Of a stretch of 29,528 bases of DNA, positions 6,908 through 15,985 are shown in pieces. Location of the stretch: positions 1-29,528 of IMG/VR virus record IMGVR_UViG_3300009702_001182; one strand, given 5' to 3'. The notes beneath the pieces were generated by a model. The model ran no database searches. It worked only from the letters and a program-made list of their open reading frames with translations, and was not told where the DNA came from. The stretch's first letter is position 1; each line of letters begins with the position of its first letter. This stretch comes from a virus. The position numbers and the translations under genes are program-made.

Positions 6908-7411
6908 TTTTACTCCATATTTTTCAAATATTTTATTTTTATACTCTTCCTTAAGTTCATCAGCAACAAACCATTCTTTAAGGCAATAAAAAGCAGTATA
7001 CTCAACTGGTGCATTTTTAATTTCATATTTTTTTATTTTACTTTTAGGTCTTCTATACTGTGGTGAAAACGATCCTGAAAAACTGGTAAACTTATTGTAA
7101 GCTATCTCAGGATAATTTTCATTAAATTTTTCCATTAGCATACGTGATGTAAGTGGTGTATTTTCATCTTTAAGAATTTTTTCTAACTTTTGTCGGACAG
7201 AAGTTCTTTTCATTCCTTTATTTACCACTTGCAATTTACTACCCATGCTAAAAGTTTTACTATCAAGTGATAATTGTTCATCCTCACTCACTAATGTATC
7301 AATAACCTCTAATGCATTCTTTAGCTTACTTATTTCCTCTTTGAATCTCTTTTCAGTCTCTGCAATCTTATTTTGTATCTGTGCTTTTATTTGATTTTTA
7401 GACAAACTCAT
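6905..7411 (-). CDS. Coiled-coil / winged-helix hypothetical protein (168 aa)
   Basis: Residues 1-45 are a highly charged helix with heptad character (MSLSKNQIKAQIQNKIAETE...), likely a coiled coil. Residues of about 68-130 (KRTSVRQKLEKILKDENTPLTSRMLMEKF...) have the pattern of a small winged-helix domain. The rest is compact and aromatic-rich (YTAFYCLKEWFV). A DNA-binding regulator of the element's early genes is a fair guess from fold and position, but no named family is recognised. It is the first gene of the minus-strand block and is divergent from the defence operon across a 700-base gap. Confidence 0.65.
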   Translation of the reverse strand: MSLSKNQIKAQIQNKIAETEKRFKEEISKLKNALEVIDTLVSEDEQLSLDSKTFSMGSKLQVVNKGMKRTSVRQKLEKILKDENTPLTSRMLMEKFNENYPEIAYNKFTSFSGSFSPQYRRPKSKIKKYEIKNAPVEYTAFYCLKEWFVADELKEEYKNKIFEKYGVK

Positions 7412-8113
7412 TGTTATACCTCTTTTTTATTATTTTTGTCAGACGAATATATTAAATAAATTTTAACTTTCCAAATAAATATCAGAGACTAAACTTAAAA
7501 TAATTAGATGTGTATGATAGTAAACAAAAAAGCACTTATATCACAAGTACAAATGCTCTAGTATTTATTATCGTTAAAGGTTTTAGTTAAAAAATATTAT
7601 TATATAACGTGATGTATCTGGAGTAATATAATTTTTATAAACTTTTTAAGTTATTCTATATATTCCTAATAAAAATTCAAACTAGGCATAAATCGATGGG
7701 TCATTTTCTAATTTATCAAATTGGTTTCTTACATTTTGCAATGTTTGTTTTGCAATCTGAGAGACATCACTTTGGTTGTTAGTAAAGTTATCCAATTCCT
7801 CTACTAACTTTATCCATTTTGTTGTTTTCGGTAAATAATTGTACCGTTTATGCCCAATAGCTTCAGTAATTCTAATAGTAATAATTTAACCTATAAATAA
7901 TTTGCTTAAGTATCAAATAAATTCGATACAATAGTATGATTTTATTTTTATATTACTAAGTATAAAAAATAGCTCAAATCTATTTTATTAAAGGTTTTTA
8001 ATTCAAAACTTTTAGGTCAAGACATTTAGTTTCATTTACTTATTGGTTATTTTAAAAAGAAATTTTGCTATTTTTATTTATCGTAAATCTTATTCTCTTA
8101 TTGGATTAAAACC
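7412..8113. other. Large intergenic gap before the defence cargo
   Basis: This 702-base gap separates the minus-strand replication/integration block from the plus-strand cargo. It must hold the promoters of both divergent units, but I could not identify either with confidence. The only coding trace is the truncated minus-strand frame at 7682-7885. The rest is AT-rich sequence with no clear repeat. Confidence 0.5.
7682..7885 (-). pseudogene. Truncated ORF remnant
   Basis: On the minus strand an open frame of 67 codons runs from just after a stop (TAA at 7888-7886) to TAG 7682. It reads ITIRITEAIGHKRYNYLPKT, then TKWIKLVEELDNFTNNQ, then a helical stretch ending DPSIYA. It has no start codon of its own, yet its composition is protein-like (charged, helical C-terminus). 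This looks like the 3' end of a gene whose front was lost, perhaps when the cargo was inserted. No family recognised. Confidence 0.35.
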
Positions 8114-11100
8114 ATGATAAACAATACCTCGTCACTCCTAAAAGACAATCACGATAGAGGCTCAGTCGGAGATTTTCTAAACACCAACATTTCGTCTAAC
8201 TCAGAACTCTCAATTGTTTCGGCTTACTTTACAATTTATGCTTTTAATAAATTGAAAAATAAACTCAATGATATTGAATCCTTAAATTTTTTATTTGGTG
8301 AACCCACTTTTATTAAATCAGTTAATCCTGATAGCGGTAAAAAAAAGGATTTTAAAATAGAAGATGATAAACTTGTCATCCCACTTGAGAGCAGACTTTC
8401 ACAAAAGGCTGTTGCAAAAGAATGTGCGGATTGGATAAGAGACAAGGTAAATATTAAATCAATGGTAAAACCCAATTTCCTACACGGAAAAATGTATCAC
8501 ATTAGAAAAAGTAATGGTGTTGAAAAAGCTATTCTCGGAAGTTCTAATTTTACAGTAAATGGTTTAGGTTTAGGTGGAAGCCCTAATATTGAATTAAACA
8601 TCGAAGTTGATAGCGACCGTGATAGAAATGATTTATTGAATTGGTTTAATGAATTATGGAATGACAGTAGTGGTCTTGTTGAAGATGTTAAAGAAGAAGT
8701 TCTAAAATATATCGAACAATTATACTCCGAAAACGACCCTGAGTTCATTTATTTCAAAACTCTTTACCATACTTTTGAAAAATTTCTTAAAGGTCAAACA
8801 AAAGGCGGTTTGCTTGAAGAAAATATCGGTTTCTTTGAATCCCAAGTTTGGAATATGTTATATGAATTTCAAAAGGATGGTGTAAAAGGCGCTATAAACA
8901 AAATTCTAAATCATAATGGCTGTATTATTGCCGATAGCGTTGGTCTTGGTAAAACCTTTGAAGCCCTTGCTGTAATTAAGTATTTCGAATTACTAAATAA
9001 AAATGTCCTCGTTCTTGTACCTAAAAAACTTAGAGAGAATTGGACTATTTATAGATTGAATTCGGAATTAAATCCTTTTGTTAAAGATAGATTCAGATAT
9101 GATGTACTTAATCACACAGATTTAAGTCGTGAATCCGGTAAATCCGGCGATATAGACCTTGCGGCAATAAATTGGGGTAATTATGATCTTGTTGTAATTG
9201 ATGAATCCCATAACTTTAGAAATAATGCTAAAGGTAAAAGGGATGAAGACGGAAATATAATTAGGAAAAGTAGATATGAAAGATTGCTCGATGAGATAAT
9301 TAAATCCGGTGTAAAGACAAAAGTACTATTGCTCTCCGCAACGCCCGTTAACAATAATCTTAGAGACCTGCGTAATCAAATTCATATTATTACCGGCGGT
9401 AATGATGCCGCTCTTTTAGACAAGACCGGCATTAAAAATATTGCCCAAACTCTTAAAAATGCGCAGAATAACTTTAGTCGCTGGGCAGATCCCAAAAAAA
9501 ACGCACAACGATCCGTCAAAGATCTTTTGGAAAGATTGGATTCCTCTTTCTTCAAATTGCTTGATGAACTTACAATTGCTCGTTCACGTAAACATATTAT
9601 CAATTATTATGATACAAAAAATATTGGCAAGTTCCCTGAAAGACTTTCTGTTATTTCGAAAGCTCCTAATATCGACATAGAAAATAAATTCCCATCTTAT
9701 GATAAATTAAACGAAGAGATTATTAAATATCGGCTTTCTCTTTTTAATCCGTCTGCTTATGTTAAAGATGAATTCAAGGATTATTACGAAGAAAAATCTA
9801 AATCCGAAGGAACTGTCTTTACTCAAACAACACGTGAGTATTTTCTTATTGGAATGATGAAAGTCAATTTCTTAAAAAGAATAGAAAGTTCTATCAAATC
9901 TTTTGAGATTTCTATGGATAGAACAATCAATAAGATTGATTCTTTAATTCAAAGGATAACAGATTATAAGGAAAATCATTTAGGCGAATTAACTCTTGAA
10001 CCGGATTTGTTTACTATTGAAGAGGAGGAAGACGAGGAATTAGCTGCCGCTAACGACAATTGGCAAGTTGGTAAAAAACTAAAATTTGAACTTGCACATC
10101 TTGATATTGCAAAATGGATTCATGACCTTAATGAAGATAAAGACCAATTAACAATGTTATATAACACTGCAGCTAGTGTTACAGTTGAGCGTGATGAAAA
10201 ATTAAAAGTTCTTAAAGATACAATTATTAACAAAATAAATAATCCTCTTAACAACAATAATAAAAAAGTAATCGTATTTACTGCATTTGCTGATACTGCA
10301 TATTATTTATACGATTCAATCAAAGATTGGTGTGTTAACGAATTAAATCTTAATATTGCCGTTGTTGCCGGCGGTAACAAAGAAAACCAAACTACTTTCA
10401 AACCAAAAGGTTTCAAACATAATTCAAATTTCAATAATATTCTTACTAACTTTTCACCAATTTCAAAGAATAGATCCAAAATAAAGTCTATGCCTCAAGA
10501 ATGTGAGATTGATATTCTTATCGCTACAGATTGTATTTCCGAAGGTCAAAATCTTCAAGATTGTGACTTCCTAATTAATTACGATATTCACTGGAATCCC
10601 GTTCGCATAATACAACGGTTTGGTCGTATTGACCGATTGGGAAGCATAAATGATAAAGTTCAACTCGTTAATTTTTGGCCTACAGACGACCTAAATAATT
10701 ATATCAATCTCAAAGAACGTGTTGAAGCAAGAATGGCTTTGGTTGATATTACTGCTACCGGCGAAGAAAACATTCTTGACCCCGAGCAGTTAAAAGATCT
10801 TATCGAAGATGATATGAAATATAGAAACAAGCAGCTTAAACGCTTAAAAAAAGAAGTGCTTGATCTCGAGGAACTTGACGATAACATTTCTCTTAGTGAA
10901 TTTACTCTTGATGATTTCCGAGTTGAACTTTTAAATTATATCGAAGAAAACAAAAAGAAACTTGAAGATGCACCCTTGGGTTTATATGCCGTAGTTCCGG
11001 CTCCTAATAGTGAAAAGGAAGAACTACTCACTTTAATTGATAGTCCGGCAAATCAAATTATTAGACCCGGTGTTATCTATTGCTTACGTCAAAAAGGTAA

Positions 11101-11470
11101 TACCGATGGCAACGAAAAAGTTAATCCTCTGCAGCCATATTTTTTAGTTTATATCCGTGATGACGGAACAGTCCGTTTTAATTACACTCACGTAAAGCAA
11201 ATACTTGATATTTTTAGATTATTAGCACAAGGGAAAAAACAACCTTACGAAGAACTTTGTGATTTGTTTAACAAAGAAACAAATCAAGGGTTCGATATGG
11301 GTAAATATAATTCGCTGCTTCAAAAGGCAATTCAAGAAATAGCTGCCGTTTTCGGCAAAAAAGCTATTAATAAACTTAAGTCCAGTAGAGATGGAATTTT
11401 AATTCCCAAAAATAAACAAGCGGATAAAGCAGATAACTTTGAATTAATAACCTGGCTGATTATTAAATAA
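8114..11470 (+). CDS. PLD-nuclease / SNF2-type helicase defence protein
   Basis: An 1118-aa cytoplasmic fusion. Residues 1-195 form a phospholipase-D-like nuclease domain with H124-x-K126 (FLHGKMY) and GSSN (142-145). A superfamily 2, SNF2-like helicase follows, with Walker A DSVGLGKT (274-281), DESH (363-366), SATPVNNNL at about 407 and, in the second RecA lobe, ATDCISEGQNLQ and QRFGRIDRLG at about 805-845. An acidic insert (EEEEDEEL) lies near residue 640. Fusions of this kind are found in restriction and phage-defence loci, where the helicase translocates on unmethylated DNA and the PLD domain may cut it. It is first in an operon with KilA-N, methyltransferase and ATPase genes, which supports a restriction role. 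The relation to a named system such as DISARM is open. Confidence 0.88.
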   Translation: MINNTSSLLKDNHDRGSVGDFLNTNISSNSELSIVSAYFTIYAFNKLKNKLNDIESLNFLFGEPTFIKSVNPDSGKKKDFKIEDDKLVIPLESRLSQKAVAKECADWIRDKVNIKSMVKPNFLHGKMYHIRKSNGVEKAILGSSNFTVNGLGLGGSPNIELNIEVDSDRDRNDLLNWFNELWNDSSGLVEDVKEEVLKYIEQLYSENDPEFIYFKTLYHTFEKFLKGQTKGGLLEENIGFFESQVWNMLYEFQKDGVKGAINKILNHNGCIIADSVGLGKTFEALAVIKYFELLNKNVLVLVPKKLRENWTIYRLNSELNPFVKDRFRYDVLNHTDLSRESGKSGDIDLAAINWGNYDLVVIDESHNFRNNAKGKRDEDGNIIRKSRYERLLDEIIKSGVKTKVLLLSATPVNNNLRDLRNQIHIITGGNDAALLDKTGIKNIAQTLKNAQNNFSRWADPKKNAQRSVKDLLERLDSSFFKLLDELTIARSRKHIINYYDTKNIGKFPERLSVISKAPNIDIENKFPSYDKLNEEIIKYRLSLFNPSAYVKDEFKDYYEEKSKSEGTVFTQTTREYFLIGMMKVNFLKRIESSIKSFEISMDRTINKIDSLIQRITDYKENHLGELTLEPDLFTIEEEEDEELAAANDNWQVGKKLKFELAHLDIAKWIHDLNEDKDQLTMLYNTAASVTVERDEKLKVLKDTIINKINNPLNNNNKKVIVFTAFADTAYYLYDSIKDWCVNELNLNIAVVAGGNKENQTTFKPKGFKHNSNFNNILTNFSPISKNRSKIKSMPQECEIDILIATDCISEGQNLQDCDFLINYDIHWNPVRIIQRFGRIDRLGSINDKVQLVNFWPTDDLNNYINLKERVEARMALVDITATGEENILDPEQLKDLIEDDMKYRNKQLKRLKKEVLDLEELDDNISLSEFTLDDFRVELLNYIEENKKKLEDAPLGLYAVVPAPNSEKEELLTLIDSPANQIIRPGVIYCLRQKGNTDGNEKVNPLQPYFLVYIRDDGTVRFNYTHVKQILDIFRLLAQGKKQPYEELCDLFNKETNQGFDMGKYNSLLQKAIQEIAAVFGKKAINKLKSSRDGILIPKNKQADKADNFELITWLIIK

Positions 11471-11552
11471 TATAATTACAAAATTAGTGTTAGAGTTTGA
11501 TTATTCTAAATTTATTAAACATTGTTATTAAAATTGAACTTTAGGTTAAGTT

Positions 11553-12386
11553 ATGGGTAAAAAAAACAAGCTAATAGTTGTAAAGGGTACAAATATATCT
11601 ATATCTGTTATTAAAGATACGGATTACATCAGTTTGACTGATATTGCCCGCTACAAAGATTCCAAAAGAACCGATTATGTTATTCAAAACTGGATGAGAA
11701 ATAGAAATACTATAGAATTCCTCGGTATTTGGGAATCCCTCTATAATTCAGATTTTAATCCCATCGAATTCGAGGGGTTTAGAAATAAAGCCGGATTAAA
11801 CAGCTTTGTTCTAACACCTAAACAATGGATTGAAAAAACAAATGCCAAAGGATTAATTTCAAAAGCGGGAAGATATGGGGGAACATACGCTTTTAAAGAT
11901 ATTGCTTTTGAATTCGCTTCATGGGTTTCTGTAGAATTTAAGCTCTATCTAATTAAAGAATTTCAGAGACTTAAAGAAGAAGAAAATGATAGACTTAAAC
12001 TTGAATGGAATCTCCAACGGACTCTTGCTAAAATAAATTATAAAGTCCATACCGACGCTATTAAGGATAAACTCATTCCGCCCAAGCTTACTAAAAAACA
12101 GATTAGCTTTGTTTATGCCGAAGAAGCCGACTTACTTAATATGGCTCTTTTCGGGAAAACTGCTGAACAATGGAGAGTAGAAAATCCTAACTTAAGTGGA
12201 AATATCCGAGATTATGCTTCGCTCGAACAGTTGGTAGTTCTTTCCAATCTCGAAAGTATTAATTCATTACTTATTCGGCAAAATATTACTCAACCTGAAA
12301 GATTACAACAATTAAACCAAATTGCAATAGCTCAAATGAAATCGCTGCTGCAAAATAAAAACTTAAATAAACTTAAAAAATTATGA
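11553..12386 (+). CDS. KilA-N domain protein
   Basis: A 277-aa protein. Residues of about 10-145 are a KilA-N domain (DYISLTDIARYKDSKRTDYVI, later GRYGGTYAFKDIAFEFASWVS and FKLYLIKEFQRLK). The C-terminal half is helical (LTKKQISFVYAEEADLLNMALFGKTAEQWR). KilA-N domains bind DNA and are typical of phage regulators and antirepressors. The gene sits between the helicase and the methyltransferase and overlaps the methyltransferase start by ATGA, so it is expressed with them. A regulatory or DNA-recognition role in the defence operon is inferred. It could also be a passenger common near mobile elements. Confidence 0.85.
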   Translation: MGKKNKLIVVKGTNISISVIKDTDYISLTDIARYKDSKRTDYVIQNWMRNRNTIEFLGIWESLYNSDFNPIEFEGFRNKAGLNSFVLTPKQWIEKTNAKGLISKAGRYGGTYAFKDIAFEFASWVSVEFKLYLIKEFQRLKEEENDRLKLEWNLQRTLAKINYKVHTDAIKDKLIPPKLTKKQISFVYAEEADLLNMALFGKTAEQWRVENPNLSGNIRDYASLEQLVVLSNLESINSLLIRQNITQPERLQQLNQIAIAQMKSLLQNKNLNKLKKL

Positions 12387-15300
12387 ACGATATAAAGTTA
12401 TCTATTAAAAATGCTATTGCCGGTTTCAAGGCCAATGAACTTTTCGAAAATTCAATTTCCCTTTTTAATACTCTTGGCTATAACACCGCTCGTCAAAACA
12501 GATTGGATAATAATAGTTATAGTTATTTTAAAAATGCTTTTATTGACGCTGATGATAACTTCAACGAAGAAAAAGCTCTTACAAATGATTGGATAAAAAT
12601 AGAACTCCTTTTCCAATTAACTAACGAAGAAGTTACCGGCTTAACCAATATGTTCTCATCCGGCAAAGTTGATAACACAATAATTGAATCGTACCTCTTT
12701 TTTGCAGTTGAACTTAAAGGAACAAATTACTCGCGTACTAAACTCTCTGCTATTACCAGAGAAATAAATAAATTATTCTCTATGCCTGTAATGCTTCTCT
12801 TTTTTTATGATGAGAAACTTACTCTTTCCGTTATAAACAGACGTTTGAACAAACGTGATTCATCAAAAGATGTGCTTGAAAAAGTAACGCTTATTAAAGA
12901 TATTCGCATAACAAATCCGCACCGGGCACATATTGAAATTTTATATGATTTATCTTTCCCAATACTTACCGATACGTTCAAAGTAACCAACTTTGTTGAA
13001 CTGCACAGAGCTTGGGAGAAAATTCTTGATACAAAAGAGCTTAACAAAAAATTCTTCGGCGAACTTTCCAACTGGTATTTCTGGGCTATTAACGAAGTGG
13101 AATTTCCCGATGATGCTGAAAACGATAGAAACAAACGAAACCCAATTTCCGTTATCCGCTTAATTACACGTTTAATGTTTGTTTGGTTTATTAAGGAAAA
13201 AAGTTTGGTGCCTGAGCAGATTTTTGATAAAAAATATCTCGATACATTACTTAATTATAACGACGTAACCGGCAGCGCTTATTACAAAGCAATTCTGCAA
13301 AATTTATTTTTTGCTACGCTTAATACCGATATGAACAGAGATAAAACCGGCAGCCGTAAGTTTGTTAACGGACAATATCTTGTTCACAACCGTTATCGTT
13401 ACGGAAATCTTTTTAATGATAAAACCGGAGCGTTAAAACTTTTTGAAAATATTCCTTTCCTTAACGGCGGACTTTTTGAATGCCTTGATAGAAAAGATGA
13501 AAACGATAACGTAATTCGTATTGACTGCTTTTCCGAAAATCCTAAAAACCAAAAAAAACTGAAAGTGCCCGATTACCTTTTCTTTGGCGAAGAACAAATT
13601 ATTGATTTAAGCGATGCTTACGGCAATAAGAAAAAAAGCAAAGAAAAAGTAAGACCGATAATCGATATTCTTAATTCGTATAAATTTACAATTGCCGAAA
13701 ACACTCCGATTGAAGAAGAAGTTGCACTCGATCCCGAACTTCTCGGTAAGGTTTTTGAAAATCTTTTGGCAAGTTACAATCCCGAAACAAAAACTACCGC
13801 ACGCAAACAAACTGGCTCTTTTTATACGCCTCGCGAAATTGTTAATTATATGGTTGATGAATCTCTCATCGCATATTTTATTACCAAGTTATTGCCCGAT
13901 AGTGATAACACAAATGAAAAAGAGAAGGAAAAGATTGAAGCTAAACTAAGGCAGCTTTTTGAATACAACGAACAACCGCATCAGTTTGATAATAGCGCGG
14001 TTGATATTTTAATAAATGCAATTGATGAAATTAAAATTCTCGATCCCGCAGCCGGCTCCGGCGCTTTTCCGATGGGCATTCTGCATCGTTTGGTTTTTTT
14101 GCTGCATAAACTTGACCCGCATAACGAAAAATGGAAACAGAAACAGATTGATAAAATTAGCGAAATTGAAGACCCGACTGTAAGAGAACAACTTTTAACA
14201 GATGTGGAAGAATCTTTTACAAATAACGAACTTGATTACGGACGTAAACTTTACCTGATTGAAAATTGTATTTACGGCATTGATATACAACCCGTTGCAG
14301 TGCAGATTGCAAAACTTCGTTTCTTTATTTCTCTTGTTGCGGACCAAAAAGTAAACCACGAAAAGAAAAACTTCGGTATCCGTCCGCTGCCTAACTTGGA
14401 AACCAAATTTGTTGCCGCTAATACTTTAATTGGTCTTGAAAAAGAAGAGGATAACCTTTTTACAAACCCTAACATTGAGGATATTAAAAAACAATTAAAA
14501 AATGTTAGGCACCGCTATTTTACAGCACGTACACATAAAACAAAGGAGAAATACCGGAAAAAAGATAAAGAGCTAAGACAAAAGTTATCCGAGCTTTTAA
14601 CCAAAGAACATTATTTGCAGCCCGAAGATGCTAAAATGCTTGCAAAGTGGGACCCTTACGATCAAAATGCTTCTTCACCTTTCTTTGACCCTGAATGGAT
14701 GTTTGGGATTACTAATGGTTTTGATGTTGTTATTGGGAATCCGCCTTATGCATCTGCTGTAACTATGGCACGTTCTCAAATAATTAAAACTATTTATAAA
14801 AAATTGTATCCTCTCGCAACAGGTTCTTATGATATATATATCCTGTTTCTTTATAAAACAATAGAATTACTTAATAATAATGGAATTTACTCATGGATTA
14901 TTCCAAATAAGTTTTTAATCGCTGATTACGCTGACAAAACTAAATTATTTTTAATAAAAAATGGTCTTAGCCTTGCTCTTGATGTATCTAGTTTTAATGT
15001 TTTTGAAAATACAAGTGTATACCCTATTGTAATAGTTGGTAATAAATCAAATTTTTCAATTGAATTTAAAGAATATTTATTGGATAATTATACTGACTTA
15101 AAAAAAAGAATATTTAAAGAACCCCTTAAGTTAAGTGAACATAAACAAATTAAGGATTTTAATATAAAAATAGGTTCAGGGACTACTGGGTTTGAAGCAA
15201 AAAAAGTTAAAAATCTATTATCAAATACCTATAAAGCAAATACTATTCCCTTTACAGTAAGCGGAGGTATAAATAGATATTCGATCTCAAATGAAAATAT

Positions 15301-15985
15301 TAGATTCATGGGGTTAAAATTAAATAAAGCTTTCGTAAGAAATTCAAATACTATTGCTAAATCAAAATGGATATTTTGGAATTCCCCTAAAATAATTGTT
15401 GCTGGAATGACTAGAGAAATTGAATCGGTCTATGTTCAAAGTCCATATGGTTTAGGTGTAGGGGTATATGCTATTTATAATTTTGGTGGATTTGATCCTT
15501 TTTTCTTAACTGGTATATTGAATAGTGTTTATCTTACATTTTATATCAAAAACAAATTTAAAGATAAACATTTGGCTGGTGGATATTTGGCAATAAACAA
15601 ATCAACTCTTGAAAAACTCCCACTTGAAAAATCACAAAATGAACAAGCGTATATAATATTATCAAAGATTCTTCACAATATTAGTCTAGAAACAAATATT
15701 ATTGCCAATAATATTAAAAACGTTCTTGATGCAATGGTATTTGAACTCTATTTCCCCGCCCACATGAAAGAACGCAAAATAGACATACTAAAATATGTAG
15801 AAGAAGACATAAACCAAGTAATGCAAGGCAGAGAATTTGAACACTTTACCGACACCGAAAAAGAAGAAGTAATAGAAAAGCTGCACAAAAAATGGACAGC
15901 TCCCGATAGCATAGTCCGCAACCGCATAAAACAAATGCCAATAAAAAGCCCGGATATAATTAAACCTATTTTGGAAAGCAAATGA
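12383..15985 (+). CDS. Eco57I-type adenine-specific DNA methyltransferase
   Basis: A 1200-aa protein. The N-terminal roughly 440 residues are of unknown fold, with an ELKG motif near residue 115 that could be part of a degenerate nuclease-like core. The methyltransferase core starts at GKVFENLL...TGSFYTPREIVNYM (about 450-490), with SAM motif DPAAGSGAF (D554) and catalytic NPPY (786-789), i.e. N6-adenine methylation. The C-terminal roughly 400 residues should contain the target-recognition region. The gene overlaps both neighbours by ATGA (start with KilA-N, stop with the ATPase), so the four genes form one operon. Base composition drops to very AT-rich after about 14750 and rises again near 15730, as expected if the specificity region was exchanged. 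It presumably protects self DNA from the helicase-nuclease. Confidence 0.9.
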   Translation: MNDIKLSIKNAIAGFKANELFENSISLFNTLGYNTARQNRLDNNSYSYFKNAFIDADDNFNEEKALTNDWIKIELLFQLTNEEVTGLTNMFSSGKVDNTIIESYLFFAVELKGTNYSRTKLSAITREINKLFSMPVMLLFFYDEKLTLSVINRRLNKRDSSKDVLEKVTLIKDIRITNPHRAHIEILYDLSFPILTDTFKVTNFVELHRAWEKILDTKELNKKFFGELSNWYFWAINEVEFPDDAENDRNKRNPISVIRLITRLMFVWFIKEKSLVPEQIFDKKYLDTLLNYNDVTGSAYYKAILQNLFFATLNTDMNRDKTGSRKFVNGQYLVHNRYRYGNLFNDKTGALKLFENIPFLNGGLFECLDRKDENDNVIRIDCFSENPKNQKKLKVPDYLFFGEEQIIDLSDAYGNKKKSKEKVRPIIDILNSYKFTIAENTPIEEEVALDPELLGKVFENLLASYNPETKTTARKQTGSFYTPREIVNYMVDESLIAYFITKLLPDSDNTNEKEKEKIEAKLRQLFEYNEQPHQFDNSAVDILINAIDEIKILDPAAGSGAFPMGILHRLVFLLHKLDPHNEKWKQKQIDKISEIEDPTVREQLLTDVEESFTNNELDYGRKLYLIENCIYGIDIQPVAVQIAKLRFFISLVADQKVNHEKKNFGIRPLPNLETKFVAANTLIGLEKEEDNLFTNPNIEDIKKQLKNVRHRYFTARTHKTKEKYRKKDKELRQKLSELLTKEHYLQPEDAKMLAKWDPYDQNASSPFFDPEWMFGITNGFDVVIGNPPYASAVTMARSQIIKTIYKKLYPLATGSYDIYILFLYKTIELLNNNGIYSWIIPNKFLIADYADKTKLFLIKNGLSLALDVSSFNVFENTSVYPIVIVGNKSNFSIEFKEYLLDNYTDLKKRIFKEPLKLSEHKQIKDFNIKIGSGTTGFEAKKVKNLLSNTYKANTIPFTVSGGINRYSISNENIRFMGLKLNKAFVRNSNTIAKSKWIFWNSPKIIVAGMTREIESVYVQSPYGLGVGVYAIYNFGGFDPFFLTGILNSVYLTFYIKNKFKDKHLAGGYLAINKSTLEKLPLEKSQNEQAYIILSKILHNISLETNIIANNIKNVLDAMVFELYFPAHMKERKIDILKYVEEDINQVMQGREFEHFTDTEKEEVIEKLHKKWTAPDSIVRNRIKQMPIKSPDIIKPILESK

